Below, in pieces: positions 6,311 to 13,653 of a DNA stretch of 14,305 nt (position 1 is its first letter; the number at the start of each line of letters is the position of its first letter). A program made the position numbers and the translations under genes. Under the pieces are notes generated by a model that saw only the letters and a list, made by a program, of their open reading frames with translations, was not told the origin of the DNA and did no database searches. The stretch spans positions 1-14,305 of the forward strand of contig CAAELJ010000121.1 in assembly GCA_900756725.1 (NCBI GenBank), read 5' to 3'. This stretch comes from an uncultured Collinsella sp. (GTDB lineage: Bacteria > Actinomycetota > Coriobacteriia > Coriobacteriales > Coriobacteriaceae).

Positions 6311-7438
6311 TTGTCAAACGTTGGCACTAGGACGGTATGCAAGAAGGATATGTGCGCTGGCTGTATGGCCTGCGTCGATTCATGCCGACATGGAGCGATT
6401 GCCATTGAGGATACGATTGAGGCGTATAACGCCCGTATTGATCCTACAAGGTGCGTGGGATGTGGACTGTGCGAGAAAACGTGTCCCCAGATGGTATCCC
6501 CATCTTCGTTGCGTCCTCTCGAGTGGCTACAGGGGTGGGCAAAAGATACATCGCTCAGAATGTCATCTTCGTCCGGGGGTCTGGCTACGGCCATCTCGGA
6601 GGCGTTTGTGGCGTCAAATGGATTAGTGTGTTCATGTGCACAGGAGGGCGGTGAGTTCCGGTTCCACCTCACTTCTGATGCGGATTACTTGAGGAGGGCC
6701 CAAGGCTCCAAATACGTCAAAAGCAATCCGCTTGGTGCGTACCGCAAGGTTAGGGAGGCCCTGCAAGGTGGTCAAAGGGTTCTCTTTATCGGCCTTCCTT
6801 GTCAGGTTGCTGCGATGCGTAACTTCGTTGGAAGCCGTTTAGCCGATTCCCTTTACACCATCGACCTTATCTGTCATGGTTCACCGTCCCCCAAGGTCCT
6901 GAGCCGATTCTTGGAAGAGATAGGTAACAACCTGTCTAATGAGCTGATACTGGACTTTCGAAAGAAAGTCCAGTATCAGCTCCGCTATCGCGGAGCTGAA
7001 ACTGTGGGTAGGACGGGTGTCCGCGATCGCTACTCGATTGCCTTCCTCTCGGGTTTACCGTATACGGAAGGCTGCTACTCCTGCCGCTACGCCAAGGGTG
7101 ATCGTGTCTCCGATATTACGCTTGGCGATTCATGGGGTAGCGAGCTTTCTGATGAGGTCGCGAACGGGATATCCCTCGCACTTGTGCAGACAGACAAGGG
7201 TCGAGAACTGTTAGAAATGACGGACCTTGAGCTTTTGCCGGTTGATCCTGGTCTAGCTGTGGCCAACAATGAACAGCTTCAACGTCCTTCGACGAAGCCT
7301 ATAGAAAGAAATACCTTTATGGACGGCTTTCGTAACGGGGTACGGGTTAACCGACTCGTTCTCAGGGCGAGGCCAAAAGACTGCGCCAAGTACTTGGTCA
7401 AGGATATACTGCTTGCACTGGGTTTGCTCAGGGGTTAA
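6311..7438 (+). CDS. FrhB-like Fe-S protein 1 (F420 hydrogenase beta-subunit family)
   Basis: This 375-residue protein has two ferredoxin-type 4Fe-4S motifs (C15, C18, C21, C25 and C48, C51, C54, C58). The FrhB core (PF04422/PF04432) follows with SSSSGGLATAIS, GLPCQVAAMR, DLICHGSPSP and SDITLGDSWG. In methanogens the family passes electrons between F420, flavin and Fe-S clusters. In bacterial polysaccharide loci its role is unproven; a redox partner for a sugar-modifying step is inference. TTG 6311 was chosen because AGGAG (6299-6303) lies 7 nt before it; a TTG at 6296 overlaps the previous gene. Bases 6918-7127 are packed with inverted repeats, including a 19-bp perfect hairpin encoding residues 211-224, in a stretch that seems variable between family members. 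Confidence 0.88.
   Translation: MSNVGTRTVCKKDMCAGCMACVDSCRHGAIAIEDTIEAYNARIDPTRCVGCGLCEKTCPQMVSPSSLRPLEWLQGWAKDTSLRMSSSSGGLATAISEAFVASNGLVCSCAQEGGEFRFHLTSDADYLRRAQGSKYVKSNPLGAYRKVREALQGGQRVLFIGLPCQVAAMRNFVGSRLADSLYTIDLICHGSPSPKVLSRFLEEIGNNLSNELILDFRKKVQYQLRYRGAETVGRTGVRDRYSIAFLSGLPYTEGCYSCRYAKGDRVSDITLGDSWGSELSDEVANGISLALVQTDKGRELLEMTDLELLPVDPGLAVANNEQLQRPSTKPIERNTFMDGFRNGVRVNRLVLRARPKDCAKYLVKDILLALGLLRG
6918..7004 (+). repeat. Perfect 19-bp hairpin with competing neighbours
   Basis: 6941-6959 is the exact reverse complement of 6964-6982, with a GAAA loop (C-GAAA-G, a GNRA tetraloop if transcribed). The right arm can instead pair downstream: 6976-6985 with 6990-6999 is a perfect 10-bp stem (TCAGCTCCGC) with loop TATC, extendable to 6971-7004 with one mismatch. 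GAGCTGATACTG (6941-6952) and GAGCTGAAACTG (6993-7004) are near-identical copies competing for one partner. Three nt upstream, 6918-6925 pairs with 6930-6937 (8 bp, one G-U, loop AACA). Confidence 0.93.
7040..7127 (+). repeat. Further hairpins in FrhB-like gene 1
   Basis: GCCTTCC (7040-7046) pairs with GGAAGGC (7066-7072). CGCCAAG (7090-7096) pairs with CTTGGCG (7121-7127), with an inner ATCG/CGAT stem (7101-7104, 7111-7114). CCGTATACGG (7058-7067) is a perfect 10-nt palindrome inside the first. These are weaker than the 6941-6982 hairpin but continue the same trend. Confidence 0.55.
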
Positions 7439-7484
7439 CACATCGAGAGCGTTTGCTTTAGGCATTAACGATAAGGTAATCCAT

Positions 7485-8423
7485 ATGTTGAGTAATTCCA
7501 AGGTGCCAAAGTGCGTCGTATTAATGGCGTCATACAACGGCATCCCATTTATTTCAGAACAAATTGACAGCATTCTCTCGCAGGCTGAAGTTGACGTACG
7601 TCTTTTTGTCCGTGATGACGGGTCATCTGATGGTACTCGTGATCTTCTGCAGCGCTATGCAGATGAGGGCAGTCTGACTTTGTTAACAGGAGAAAACCTA
7701 GGACCTGCTTTAGGGTTTTTGACGTTGTTGCGGAATGCTCCCGAAGCTGATTACTATGCGTTTTCCGACCAAGATGATATTTGGGATAGCGATAAACTGA
7801 TAACTGCGATTAAACAGCTTAAGAAGCAGGAGAATTTGGCTCTTTATCATTGCAATTCAAGACTTGTAGATTCAGCTGGTAATGAGATGGGCCGGTTAAC
7901 CTATGGGCAACAAAGGTGCATATCTTATCGAGATAACGACCCTCTCAACCAGCTTTGCATTGGGTCACCTATGGGATGTACGCAAGTATTTGATAGGCGT
8001 ATTTGGGAAGTTGTTTGCTTGCATGAGCTGCCCCATCCCGTCATCATGCATGATAAGCTGATAGCTAATCTATGCGTGCTGCTGGGTTATCGGATTGTTT
8101 TCGATGCTTCTCCTCATATGGGATATCGCCAGCATGGTCGTAATGTGGTCGGTGTGAGTACTGATTTACCATCTAAAGTGATTGAGAAAATCAATAGTTT
8201 TTGTCATCCGCGAGAGATTACTCTTGCAAAGCAAGTTACTGGACTTCTTTCAACTTATTCCGACTGCATTCTTCCTCCAGAGCGTGCTCTTGGAGAGTTG
8301 GTATCGAAAATGGACGCTTCTTTCATGGCTAGGTGCAGGGTTTCTTTCTCTTCGAGGCTGAATTTCGGCAGTCTACAAGAGGGCCTTTTCAATAGATCTC
8401 TCCTCTTGTTTGGGAAGCGATGA
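7485..8423 (+). CDS. GT2 glycosyltransferase
   Basis: This 312-residue inverting GT-A glycosyltransferase shows VVLMASYNG near the N-terminus, the first Asp pair in RDDGSSDGT (D44, D45), and SDQDDIW (94-100). The last holds the metal-binding Asp motif and is typical of rhamnosyltransferase-like GT2 proteins of O-antigen and capsule loci. It should add one sugar in the cytoplasm. ATG 7485 was chosen because AAGGT lies 7 nt upstream; the longer frame from 7413 overlaps the previous gene and adds no family sequence. It is clearly AT-richer than its neighbours: bases 7801-7860 are 35% GC, against 67% at 12301-12360 in the flippase. That suggests separate acquisition. Donor and linkage are unknown. 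Confidence 0.9.
   Translation: MLSNSKVPKCVVLMASYNGIPFISEQIDSILSQAEVDVRLFVRDDGSSDGTRDLLQRYADEGSLTLLTGENLGPALGFLTLLRNAPEADYYAFSDQDDIWDSDKLITAIKQLKKQENLALYHCNSRLVDSAGNEMGRLTYGQQRCISYRDNDPLNQLCIGSPMGCTQVFDRRIWEVVCLHELPHPVIMHDKLIANLCVLLGYRIVFDASPHMGYRQHGRNVVGVSTDLPSKVIEKINSFCHPREITLAKQVTGLLSTYSDCILPPERALGELVSKMDASFMARCRVSFSSRLNFGSLQEGLFNRSLLLFGKR
7693..7720 (+). terminator. Weak terminator-like structure inside the GT2 gene
   Basis: AAAACCTA (7693-7700) can pair with TA-GGTTTT (7711-7712 and 7714-7719) around a bulged G at 7713, with a 10-nt loop. The downstream arm ends in a run of five T. It lies in the frame and has a weak AT-rich stem, so it may be only chance. If it does act on RNA polymerase, a LoaP operon is where read-through would be expected. 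Confidence 0.15.
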
Positions 8424-8424
8424 T

Positions 8425-9702
8425 ATGAGTAAAAGCATCCCCAAACCGCACAATAGTGGGTACGTCCTAGCGCTTGCCTTTTGCGACTATCTCAAGGACA
8501 AGACCGGCACCCCAAAGGCTATTATGGCGAGTCAGCAGGCCATGGCGTCGCACGGCATAAGTTACGTCTATCTCCACTCGGTTAAGAAGACCCTGTTCAG
8601 GGACGACCAGATGCTATTTTGCGAATTCGGGGTTACGGTCGACGGGGTGGAGGCTGGTGTTTTCAGTATTGCCCAGGTGTGCGAGGCCCTTTGCAGCTGG
8701 CAAAAAAGCGGCTTCAGCCTTCTTGAGCTTCATATCCACCACCTTCTGTACGTGAGCCTTGAGAAAGTCTCCGAACTGCTAAAAGTTACAGGCAAAACAC
8801 CGGTCAGGGCCTTTCTCCACGACTATTACCTGTGTTGTACAAGCTATAACCTCCAAAATAGGAGCGGCTTTTGTGACAGCTCAAGGCTCGGCGACGCTCC
8901 CTGCGAGAAATGCCCCCACTTCAGTAACAGCCTTCGTGTGGAGTCGAAGATCCAAGGGCTGTTTGACTCCATCAAAAATCTCCGTTTTGTTGCACCTTCG
9001 ACCTATACGAAGAATCGGTTTCTCTCATTCAGGCCCCAATACGAGGGCCTTGTTGATGTAATACCGCACCAAAAGCTGCTTGGAGAGTATCTGGGCAACA
9101 GACGTCCTCTGAACGCAGGGGAGCGCATCAGGGTTGCCTTTCTGGGGATGCCGAGGAAGACAAAGGGCTGGGAGACCTGGCTTCGCCTCGTATCTGCGGT
9201 CGATGAACAAGAGTACGAGTTCTTCGTCTTCAACAGCTCGAACGATATGTATCCAGGGATGAACAAGCGGTTTGTCGAATTTGATGAGAAGCACCCAAAT
9301 GCCATGACCGACTCTCTCAGGGAGTGCGAGATTGCCATCGTTGTCATGTGGCCATCTTGCCCAGAGACCTATAGCTACACCTGTATGGAATCTTACTCCG
9401 CAAACGCTTATACGATTTCGAGTGCATGTGCAGGCAATGTCGCCGACTTTGTCGTTGAGCATGGGTCCGGTTTGGTGCTGAATAACGAGGAGGAGCTAAT
9501 CGGGCTGTTTAGGGATAAGAGCCGGCTTATCAGGGAGGTCAATCGTTTCAGGAGCGGAAAGCCTGGTCCGCTCGATCTTGTCGATTCAGATGAGATCGTA
9601 GACCTGCTTCCATGCTCCTCGGTAGGTCTCAACACGGGAGTTCACATGCACACGAGGCTGATTGAACGTGTGCTGCTGGAGGTACTCAATGCAAGATCAT
9701 AG
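8425..9702 (+). CDS. GT4-like glycosyltransferase 3 with a Cys cluster
   Basis: This 425-residue protein has the GT-B layout. An N-terminal half ends in FLHDYYLCCTSYNL (H132, D133), followed by C137, C138, C150, C160 and C163. The C-terminal half has VAFLGMPRKTKGWETWLRLV and PETYSYTCME with an E-x7-E pair (E314, E322). The HD-to-Cys region lines up with glycosyltransferase 2 (L-x-C-x-S-Y), which points to shared ancestry of the acceptor half. ATG 8425 starts one base after the GT2 stop; a longer frame from 8410 would overlap it. Its end overlaps the polymerase start by 14 nt. Overall similarity to well-known GT4 enzymes is weaker than for the first two, so donor and acceptor are open. Confidence 0.83.
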   Translation: MSKSIPKPHNSGYVLALAFCDYLKDKTGTPKAIMASQQAMASHGISYVYLHSVKKTLFRDDQMLFCEFGVTVDGVEAGVFSIAQVCEALCSWQKSGFSLLELHIHHLLYVSLEKVSELLKVTGKTPVRAFLHDYYLCCTSYNLQNRSGFCDSSRLGDAPCEKCPHFSNSLRVESKIQGLFDSIKNLRFVAPSTYTKNRFLSFRPQYEGLVDVIPHQKLLGEYLGNRRPLNAGERIRVAFLGMPRKTKGWETWLRLVSAVDEQEYEFFVFNSSNDMYPGMNKRFVEFDEKHPNAMTDSLRECEIAIVVMWPSCPETYSYTCMESYSANAYTISSACAGNVADFVVEHGSGLVLNNEEELIGLFRDKSRLIREVNRFRSGKPGPLDLVDSDEIVDLLPCSSVGLNTGVHMHTRLIERVLLEVLNARS

Positions 9703-11071
9703 GCATGCGAGGCTCGTTATAAATAAAGCGGAGGAGCGGGCTGGTCGAAGAGGTCGTTGGTATCTCCCTAATAAGCAAGGCGTTCTAACCGTTTGCATGG
9801 GTGACCTGGCGGATGCGACGATCGTTATAGGTATCTTGGCGCAGGTTTTCTTCCTTGAGTACTATGGTCTGGGGCGATACCTCAACTGGGTAATTACCGG
9901 CATGATTTGCGTGAGGGCGCTCTTCTCCGGATGGAAATATAGCGGTAGAGCGCTACTACTTGGGCTGATTACCGTTGCAGGGTGGCTGTCTGGTGCCCTC
10001 TTGGGTGGCAATATGGAAACGTTTAGGGCGAATATTTTGCTGCTCCTCTACCCGTTTGTCTATACGCTTTACTTCTTTCTTTTGGTCACTAACAAGAGGG
10101 ATTTTCTTCTTGGACTCTTTGATGCAGGTTTTCCGGTCTTCAACGCCATATTGCTTCTCAATATGGCGATCATGTTTATCCAGTACTCTACCCATGGGAT
10201 GATCGCTGCGACAACGAACGACATCAGTTACTTCGAGGACAATATCTCCGGCCTGTTCTCTTATGCGTCCGTCCATGCGGTGGCCCTTTACACTTCATTC
10301 GTCGTGCTCTACAACTTCGTCTGGATTAGGAGGCTTCGGGGTCCTCTCTGGCCATCCCTTGCCATCGCCTACAACGTCTGCCTTATCGTCCTATCCTTCT
10401 ATCTTGCGACACTCAACGATAATAAGGCGCTCTTCATAATCCTTCCTCTCGTTTTAGTGATGTTCTGGCTTATTTCAGTCATGAGAGGAGAAGCGGATGT
10501 TTCGGGTCCCTTCTTTTGGCTTGTCGCCTTGTATTTTATCCTGACAATTGCATACGCCTTGGTGCCTGCGTTCCAGATCCTCGTGGATACGCAAGTGTTT
10601 GGTCTTTTCGATATGGTTGGCAGTTCAGCTTCCGTCGGTACTGCTGCCGACGGCAGTAACGAGAGGATTGCTATCATCGGCTTCGCTCTCTTGAGACCGG
10701 CTACATGGAGTCTCGGAGAGGGTCTTGGAGCCTCAAGCTTCTACGCGTCCGGGTTCATGTCGTTTAACCACTTTGGTCAAGCGGATATGGGGTCTTTCTT
10801 GATTCTCATGGGGGTTTGGGAGACGGCAGCGTATGTAGCGTTTTTCCACTCCGTGGTTAGTGAGTTTATGGAGCAGGAAAAAGGATCTAATGGCCGGATT
10901 GTTCGTTTGCTCCTTTTGCTAACAATTCTTATTACCTTTCTGTATACGCAGTGCTTTACAAGGGTGAACTGCTGCTTGTGCCTACTGCTGCTCTGTGGAG
11001 CGCTGGCTTGGTCGTGGAATTCCTCGGCTGCAGACTATTTGATTATTGATAGAGACGAAGAACAGGTTTGA
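9689..11071 (+). CDS. Probable Wzy-type polysaccharide polymerase
   Basis: This 460-residue protein is a multi-pass membrane protein: after a basic tail of about 40 residues it alternates hydrophobic segments and short loops to near its end. It is the only polytopic protein here besides the flippase. A stretch SNERIAIIGFALLRPATWSLGEGLGAS resembles in layout the Arg-then-Gly-x-Gly loop of O-antigen polymerases. Wzy joins repeat units block-wise on the outer membrane face. Such proteins vary greatly, so the call rests on topology, context and that loop. ATG 9689 has GGAGG 6 nt upstream and overlaps the previous gene by 14 nt, which suggests coupling. An O-acetyltransferase is less likely. Inverted repeats lie at 10144-10168, 10632-10658 and 10686-10722. 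Confidence 0.78.
   Translation: MQDHRHARLVINKAEERAGRRGRWYLPNKQGVLTVCMGDLADATIVIGILAQVFFLEYYGLGRYLNWVITGMICVRALFSGWKYSGRALLLGLITVAGWLSGALLGGNMETFRANILLLLYPFVYTLYFFLLVTNKRDFLLGLFDAGFPVFNAILLLNMAIMFIQYSTHGMIAATTNDISYFEDNISGLFSYASVHAVALYTSFVVLYNFVWIRRLRGPLWPSLAIAYNVCLIVLSFYLATLNDNKALFIILPLVLVMFWLISVMRGEADVSGPFFWLVALYFILTIAYALVPAFQILVDTQVFGLFDMVGSSASVGTAADGSNERIAIIGFALLRPATWSLGEGLGASSFYASGFMSFNHFGQADMGSFLILMGVWETAAYVAFFHSVVSEFMEQEKGSNGRIVRLLLLLTILITFLYTQCFTRVNCCLCLLLLCGALAWSWNSSAADYLIIDRDEEQV
10144..10168 (+). repeat. 10-bp perfect hairpin inside the polymerase gene
   Basis: CGCCATATTG (10144-10153) and CAATATGGCG (10159-10168) are exact reverse complements with loop CTTCT. They encode part of a membrane segment (NAILLLNMAI). 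The symmetry is complete over 10 bp. Confidence 0.88.
10632..10722 (+). repeat. Alternative and bulged hairpins in the polymerase gene
   Basis: CCGTCGG (10632-10638) pairs with CCGACGG (10647-10653). TACTGCTG (10639-10646) can instead pair with CGGCAGTA (10651-10658, one G-U), so the two exclude each other. Further on, 10686-10697 pairs with 10710-10722 over 12 positions with one bulged G (10715) and two G-U pairs. The last covers the RPATWSLGEG loop sequence. Confidence 0.5.
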
Positions 11072-11073
11072 AC

Positions 11074-12147
11074 ATGAAAATAGGCATTTCCACATTTACG
11101 CATGGGGACAACTATGGGCAGAGGCTCCAGAACCTTGCTGTCCAAGAAACTCTCAAACTCTCGGGTGCAGATGTCCTTACGTTCAGACAGAAGGACTCGA
11201 GATCTGCCAAATACAAGCTCAAGTCTTTGGCTTCGCTCATTCCAAAGGGGCTTGCCGTTGCCCACATCCAGAGGCATCGTTCGTTTGAGGATTTCAATTC
11301 CCGTAACATTTCCTTTAGCCGGGAGGTTATATCTGATTCCAACCCTCCACGTGACATTAAATCCTATGACTTTTTCGTTGCTGGGAGCGACCAAGTTTGG
11401 TCTCCGTATTCCCCTGACGCTAACTCCACTATGTTTCTCACGTTTTCGCCAAGAGAAAAGCGCATTGCTTTTTCGCCAAGCTTGGCAGCTCCGACGATTC
11501 CCGAGGAGAAGCGTGAGCTGTTCCACGGCTATTTCGACGGGTTTGATAGGCTGTCCGTTCGTGAGCAGAAGAGCGCCGAGCTTATAAACAGTCTGTACGG
11601 CTTAAAGGCCGAGGTGTTGATTGACCCAACACTGATGTTTGACGGCTCCTGGTGGGAAAGGTATGAAAAAGAGCCGCACTGCGGGCTTCCAAATGATTAT
11701 GTATTGACGTACTTCCTCGGGAGTGCAGCTTACGAAGAGAGGGTTGCCGAAATCTGTGATTCACTTAGCTGCAAGAGGGTCGATTTACTAGGGGATGCGC
11801 GCTACTACGCCCTCGGGCCTTCAGAGTTCCTCTATGCCGTCCGTCACGCAAAGCTTGTAGCGACAGATTCATATCACGGATCAATTTTCTCGATCTTGTT
11901 CGGGAAGCCGCTGATTTATTGCCCTCGTGAGTCCACTGGTCCAGACATGAGCAGCCGATTCGACACGCTAGCCAGCGAGCTGGGTGTTTCTTTCGTTGAG
12001 CGGTCAATTCTTTCCGTATGTAATTCGGAACTGCTCGAGAGTGACTATTCAAAGGCGTATGACAGGTTGGCAGCTCAGAGGAAGATCGTTGTTGAATTCC
12101 TCGATAGATGTGGATTGAGCATTCCCTCGGAGGCCGCCCGTGGCTAG
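11074..12147 (+). CDS. Polysaccharide pyruvyl transferase family protein 2
   Basis: This 357-residue member of the same PF04230 family as the gene at 5203 has GDNYGQRLQNLAVQETL near the N-terminus, AGSDQVWSP from 103, LSVREQKSAELI followed by LIDPTLMFD, and TDSYHG at 264-269. It should add pyruvate to a sugar of the repeat unit, though some family members may do other chemistry. The two copies are clearly different outside the motifs, so they probably act on different sugars rather than being a recent duplication. ATG 11074 follows the polymerase stop by 2 nt, with AGG 7 nt before it. The gene ends 8 nt inside the flippase. A 12-nt palindrome (11475-11486) and a bulged 12-bp hairpin (11167-11207) occur in it. 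Confidence 0.9.
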   Translation: MKIGISTFTHGDNYGQRLQNLAVQETLKLSGADVLTFRQKDSRSAKYKLKSLASLIPKGLAVAHIQRHRSFEDFNSRNISFSREVISDSNPPRDIKSYDFFVAGSDQVWSPYSPDANSTMFLTFSPREKRIAFSPSLAAPTIPEEKRELFHGYFDGFDRLSVREQKSAELINSLYGLKAEVLIDPTLMFDGSWWERYEKEPHCGLPNDYVLTYFLGSAAYEERVAEICDSLSCKRVDLLGDARYYALGPSEFLYAVRHAKLVATDSYHGSIFSILFGKPLIYCPRESTGPDMSSRFDTLASELGVSFVERSILSVCNSELLESDYSKAYDRLAAQRKIVVEFLDRCGLSIPSEAARG

Positions 12148-13645
12148 CCAGCGTAAGGCGGGCGCCCTCCTCGGCTACGCCAACATCCTCGCAAAGAACC
12201 TCGTCAACCTCGTCTACACGCCGATGCTACTGTCCTACGTGGGGCAGGCGGACTACGGCGTCTTCCAGAGCTCGAACTCCTTTGTCTTCTCGCTGACGCT
12301 CCTGTCCTTCGGCTTCTCCGAGGCCTACGTGCGCTTCTACACGCAGACGGTGGCGCACGGCGGCGAGCGCGACATCCGGCACCTGAACGGCATGTACCTC
12401 ACGCTTTACGTCGCCGTCACAGCCGCGGCGGTCGCCCTCGGCATGGGCTTCTCCGCAAACGCCGGCGCGGTGTTCTCGGCCGGGTTCACCGAGGCGCAGG
12501 TCTCGCTCGCCCGGGAGCTGCTCGCCATCATGACGCTCAACGTCGCCTCGACGTTGTTCACCGTCGTGTTCAATTCCTACATCACGGCGCACGAGCGCTT
12601 CGTCTACCAGCAGACCAGGCAGCTCGTCACCACGCTTGCGACGCCGCTGTGCGCCTGGGCCCTGCTGGCCGCCGGTATGGGGCCCGTGGGCGTTGCCCTA
12701 GCACAGCTCGCGGTGAACCTCGTCCTGCTCGCCCTCAACGCGCGCTACGCCATCGTCGTGCTGGGCATGCGCTTCGAGCTCAGGGGTGCCGACTGGGGCG
12801 TCATGCGCGGCATCGCCGCCTTCAGTGCCTGGATCTTCGGTAACCAGGTCTGCGAGATGGTCAATCAGAGCGTGCCCAACATCATGCTGGGGGCCATCTC
12901 GGGCGCGACTGCGGTATCTCTGTTCGCGGTGGCCGTGAACATCCGCCAGGTCTTCTACTCGCTCTCCACCACGATGTCGAACGTCTTCATTCCGAAGGTC
13001 AACCGCATCGTCGCCACCTCGGACGACAACGCCGAGCTCACTCGCCTTATGACGCGCGTGGGCCGCTACCAGATGGTACTGTTTTGCTGGGTGTACGGAG
13101 GTTTCGCTATTCTCGGGAAGTTTTTCGTGACGAGGTGGGCGGGCCCGGGCTTCGCCGAGGCCTACTGGCTCGTGCTCGCCATGACGCTACCCGTCATGGT
13201 GCCCCTCTGTCAGAACGTCGGCATCGAGATCCAGAGGGCCAAGAACATGCACCACGCCAGGAGTCTCGTCTACCTTGCGATGGCGGTCGGGAACGTTGCC
13301 TTCACCGCCGCGGCCGCCCCGGCGCTGGGGCCGTGGGCCCCCGCGATCGCCTATGTCGTCAGCATCGTGCTCGGCAACGGACTGTGGATGAACTGGTACT
13401 ACCAGAAGCGGGTCGGTCTCGACATGCTCTTTTTCTGGAAGCGGAACCTGCCGGTGCTGCTCGCCTGGGCTGCCGTCACCGTCGCCTGCCTCGCTGGCAC
13501 GGCGGTCCTGCCCGTCAACGGATGGCCCGCGTTCCTCGAGTGGGGCGCCGTTTACAGCGCGCTTTTCGCCATAGCCCTTTGGCTCGCCGTCCTAACGAAG
13601 GACGAACGTATCGCGGTCGTCTCTCGTCTCCCGTTCCTTAGATAG
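12140..13645 (+). CDS. Wzx-type repeat-unit flippase
   Basis: This 501-residue protein of the MOP superfamily (PF01943 type) should turn the undecaprenyl-linked repeat unit across the membrane. The N-terminus, with GALLGYANILAKNLVNLVY and LLSYVGQADYGVFQ, and the following FGFSEAYVRF are typical of Wzx proteins. Alternating hydrophobic segments continue to the end, about 12-14 in all. GTG 12140 is the start, with GGAGG 6 nt upstream, and overlaps the preceding gene by 8 nt. It is GC-rich (67% in 12301-12360), distinctly higher than the genes from about 5200 to 12100, so a composition boundary lies near its start. Only small inverted repeats were seen here (for example 13327-13341), as expected for GC-rich DNA. 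Confidence 0.92.
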   Translation: MASQRKAGALLGYANILAKNLVNLVYTPMLLSYVGQADYGVFQSSNSFVFSLTLLSFGFSEAYVRFYTQTVAHGGERDIRHLNGMYLTLYVAVTAAAVALGMGFSANAGAVFSAGFTEAQVSLARELLAIMTLNVASTLFTVVFNSYITAHERFVYQQTRQLVTTLATPLCAWALLAAGMGPVGVALAQLAVNLVLLALNARYAIVVLGMRFELRGADWGVMRGIAAFSAWIFGNQVCEMVNQSVPNIMLGAISGATAVSLFAVAVNIRQVFYSLSTTMSNVFIPKVNRIVATSDDNAELTRLMTRVGRYQMVLFCWVYGGFAILGKFFVTRWAGPGFAEAYWLVLAMTLPVMVPLCQNVGIEIQRAKNMHHARSLVYLAMAVGNVAFTAAAAPALGPWAPAIAYVVSIVLGNGLWMNWYYQKRVGLDMLFFWKRNLPVLLAWAAVTVACLAGTAVLPVNGWPAFLEWGAVYSALFAIALWLAVLTKDERIAVVSRLPFLR

Positions 13646-13653
13646 GGTCCATC

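Noticed and set aside
6941..6982. Intrinsic terminator at the 19-bp hairpin
   Set aside because: No T-run follows on the + strand; the next bases are CGCTATCGCG, and the gene continues with conserved family motifs.
6941..6982. Mobile palindromic element shared with the other hairpins
   Set aside because: The stems at 3438, 3648, 5399, 6941, 10144 and 14158 have unrelated sequences, so they are not copies of one element.
6311..7438. FrhB-like proteins as evidence for a methanogen or an F420 hydrogenase
   Set aside because: No other hydrogenase subunits are present, and the family is common in bacterial polysaccharide loci.
13327..13341. GGGGCC-GTG-GGCCCC hairpin in the flippase gene
   Set aside because: A 6-bp stem of G and C only is expected by chance in a region near 67% GC.
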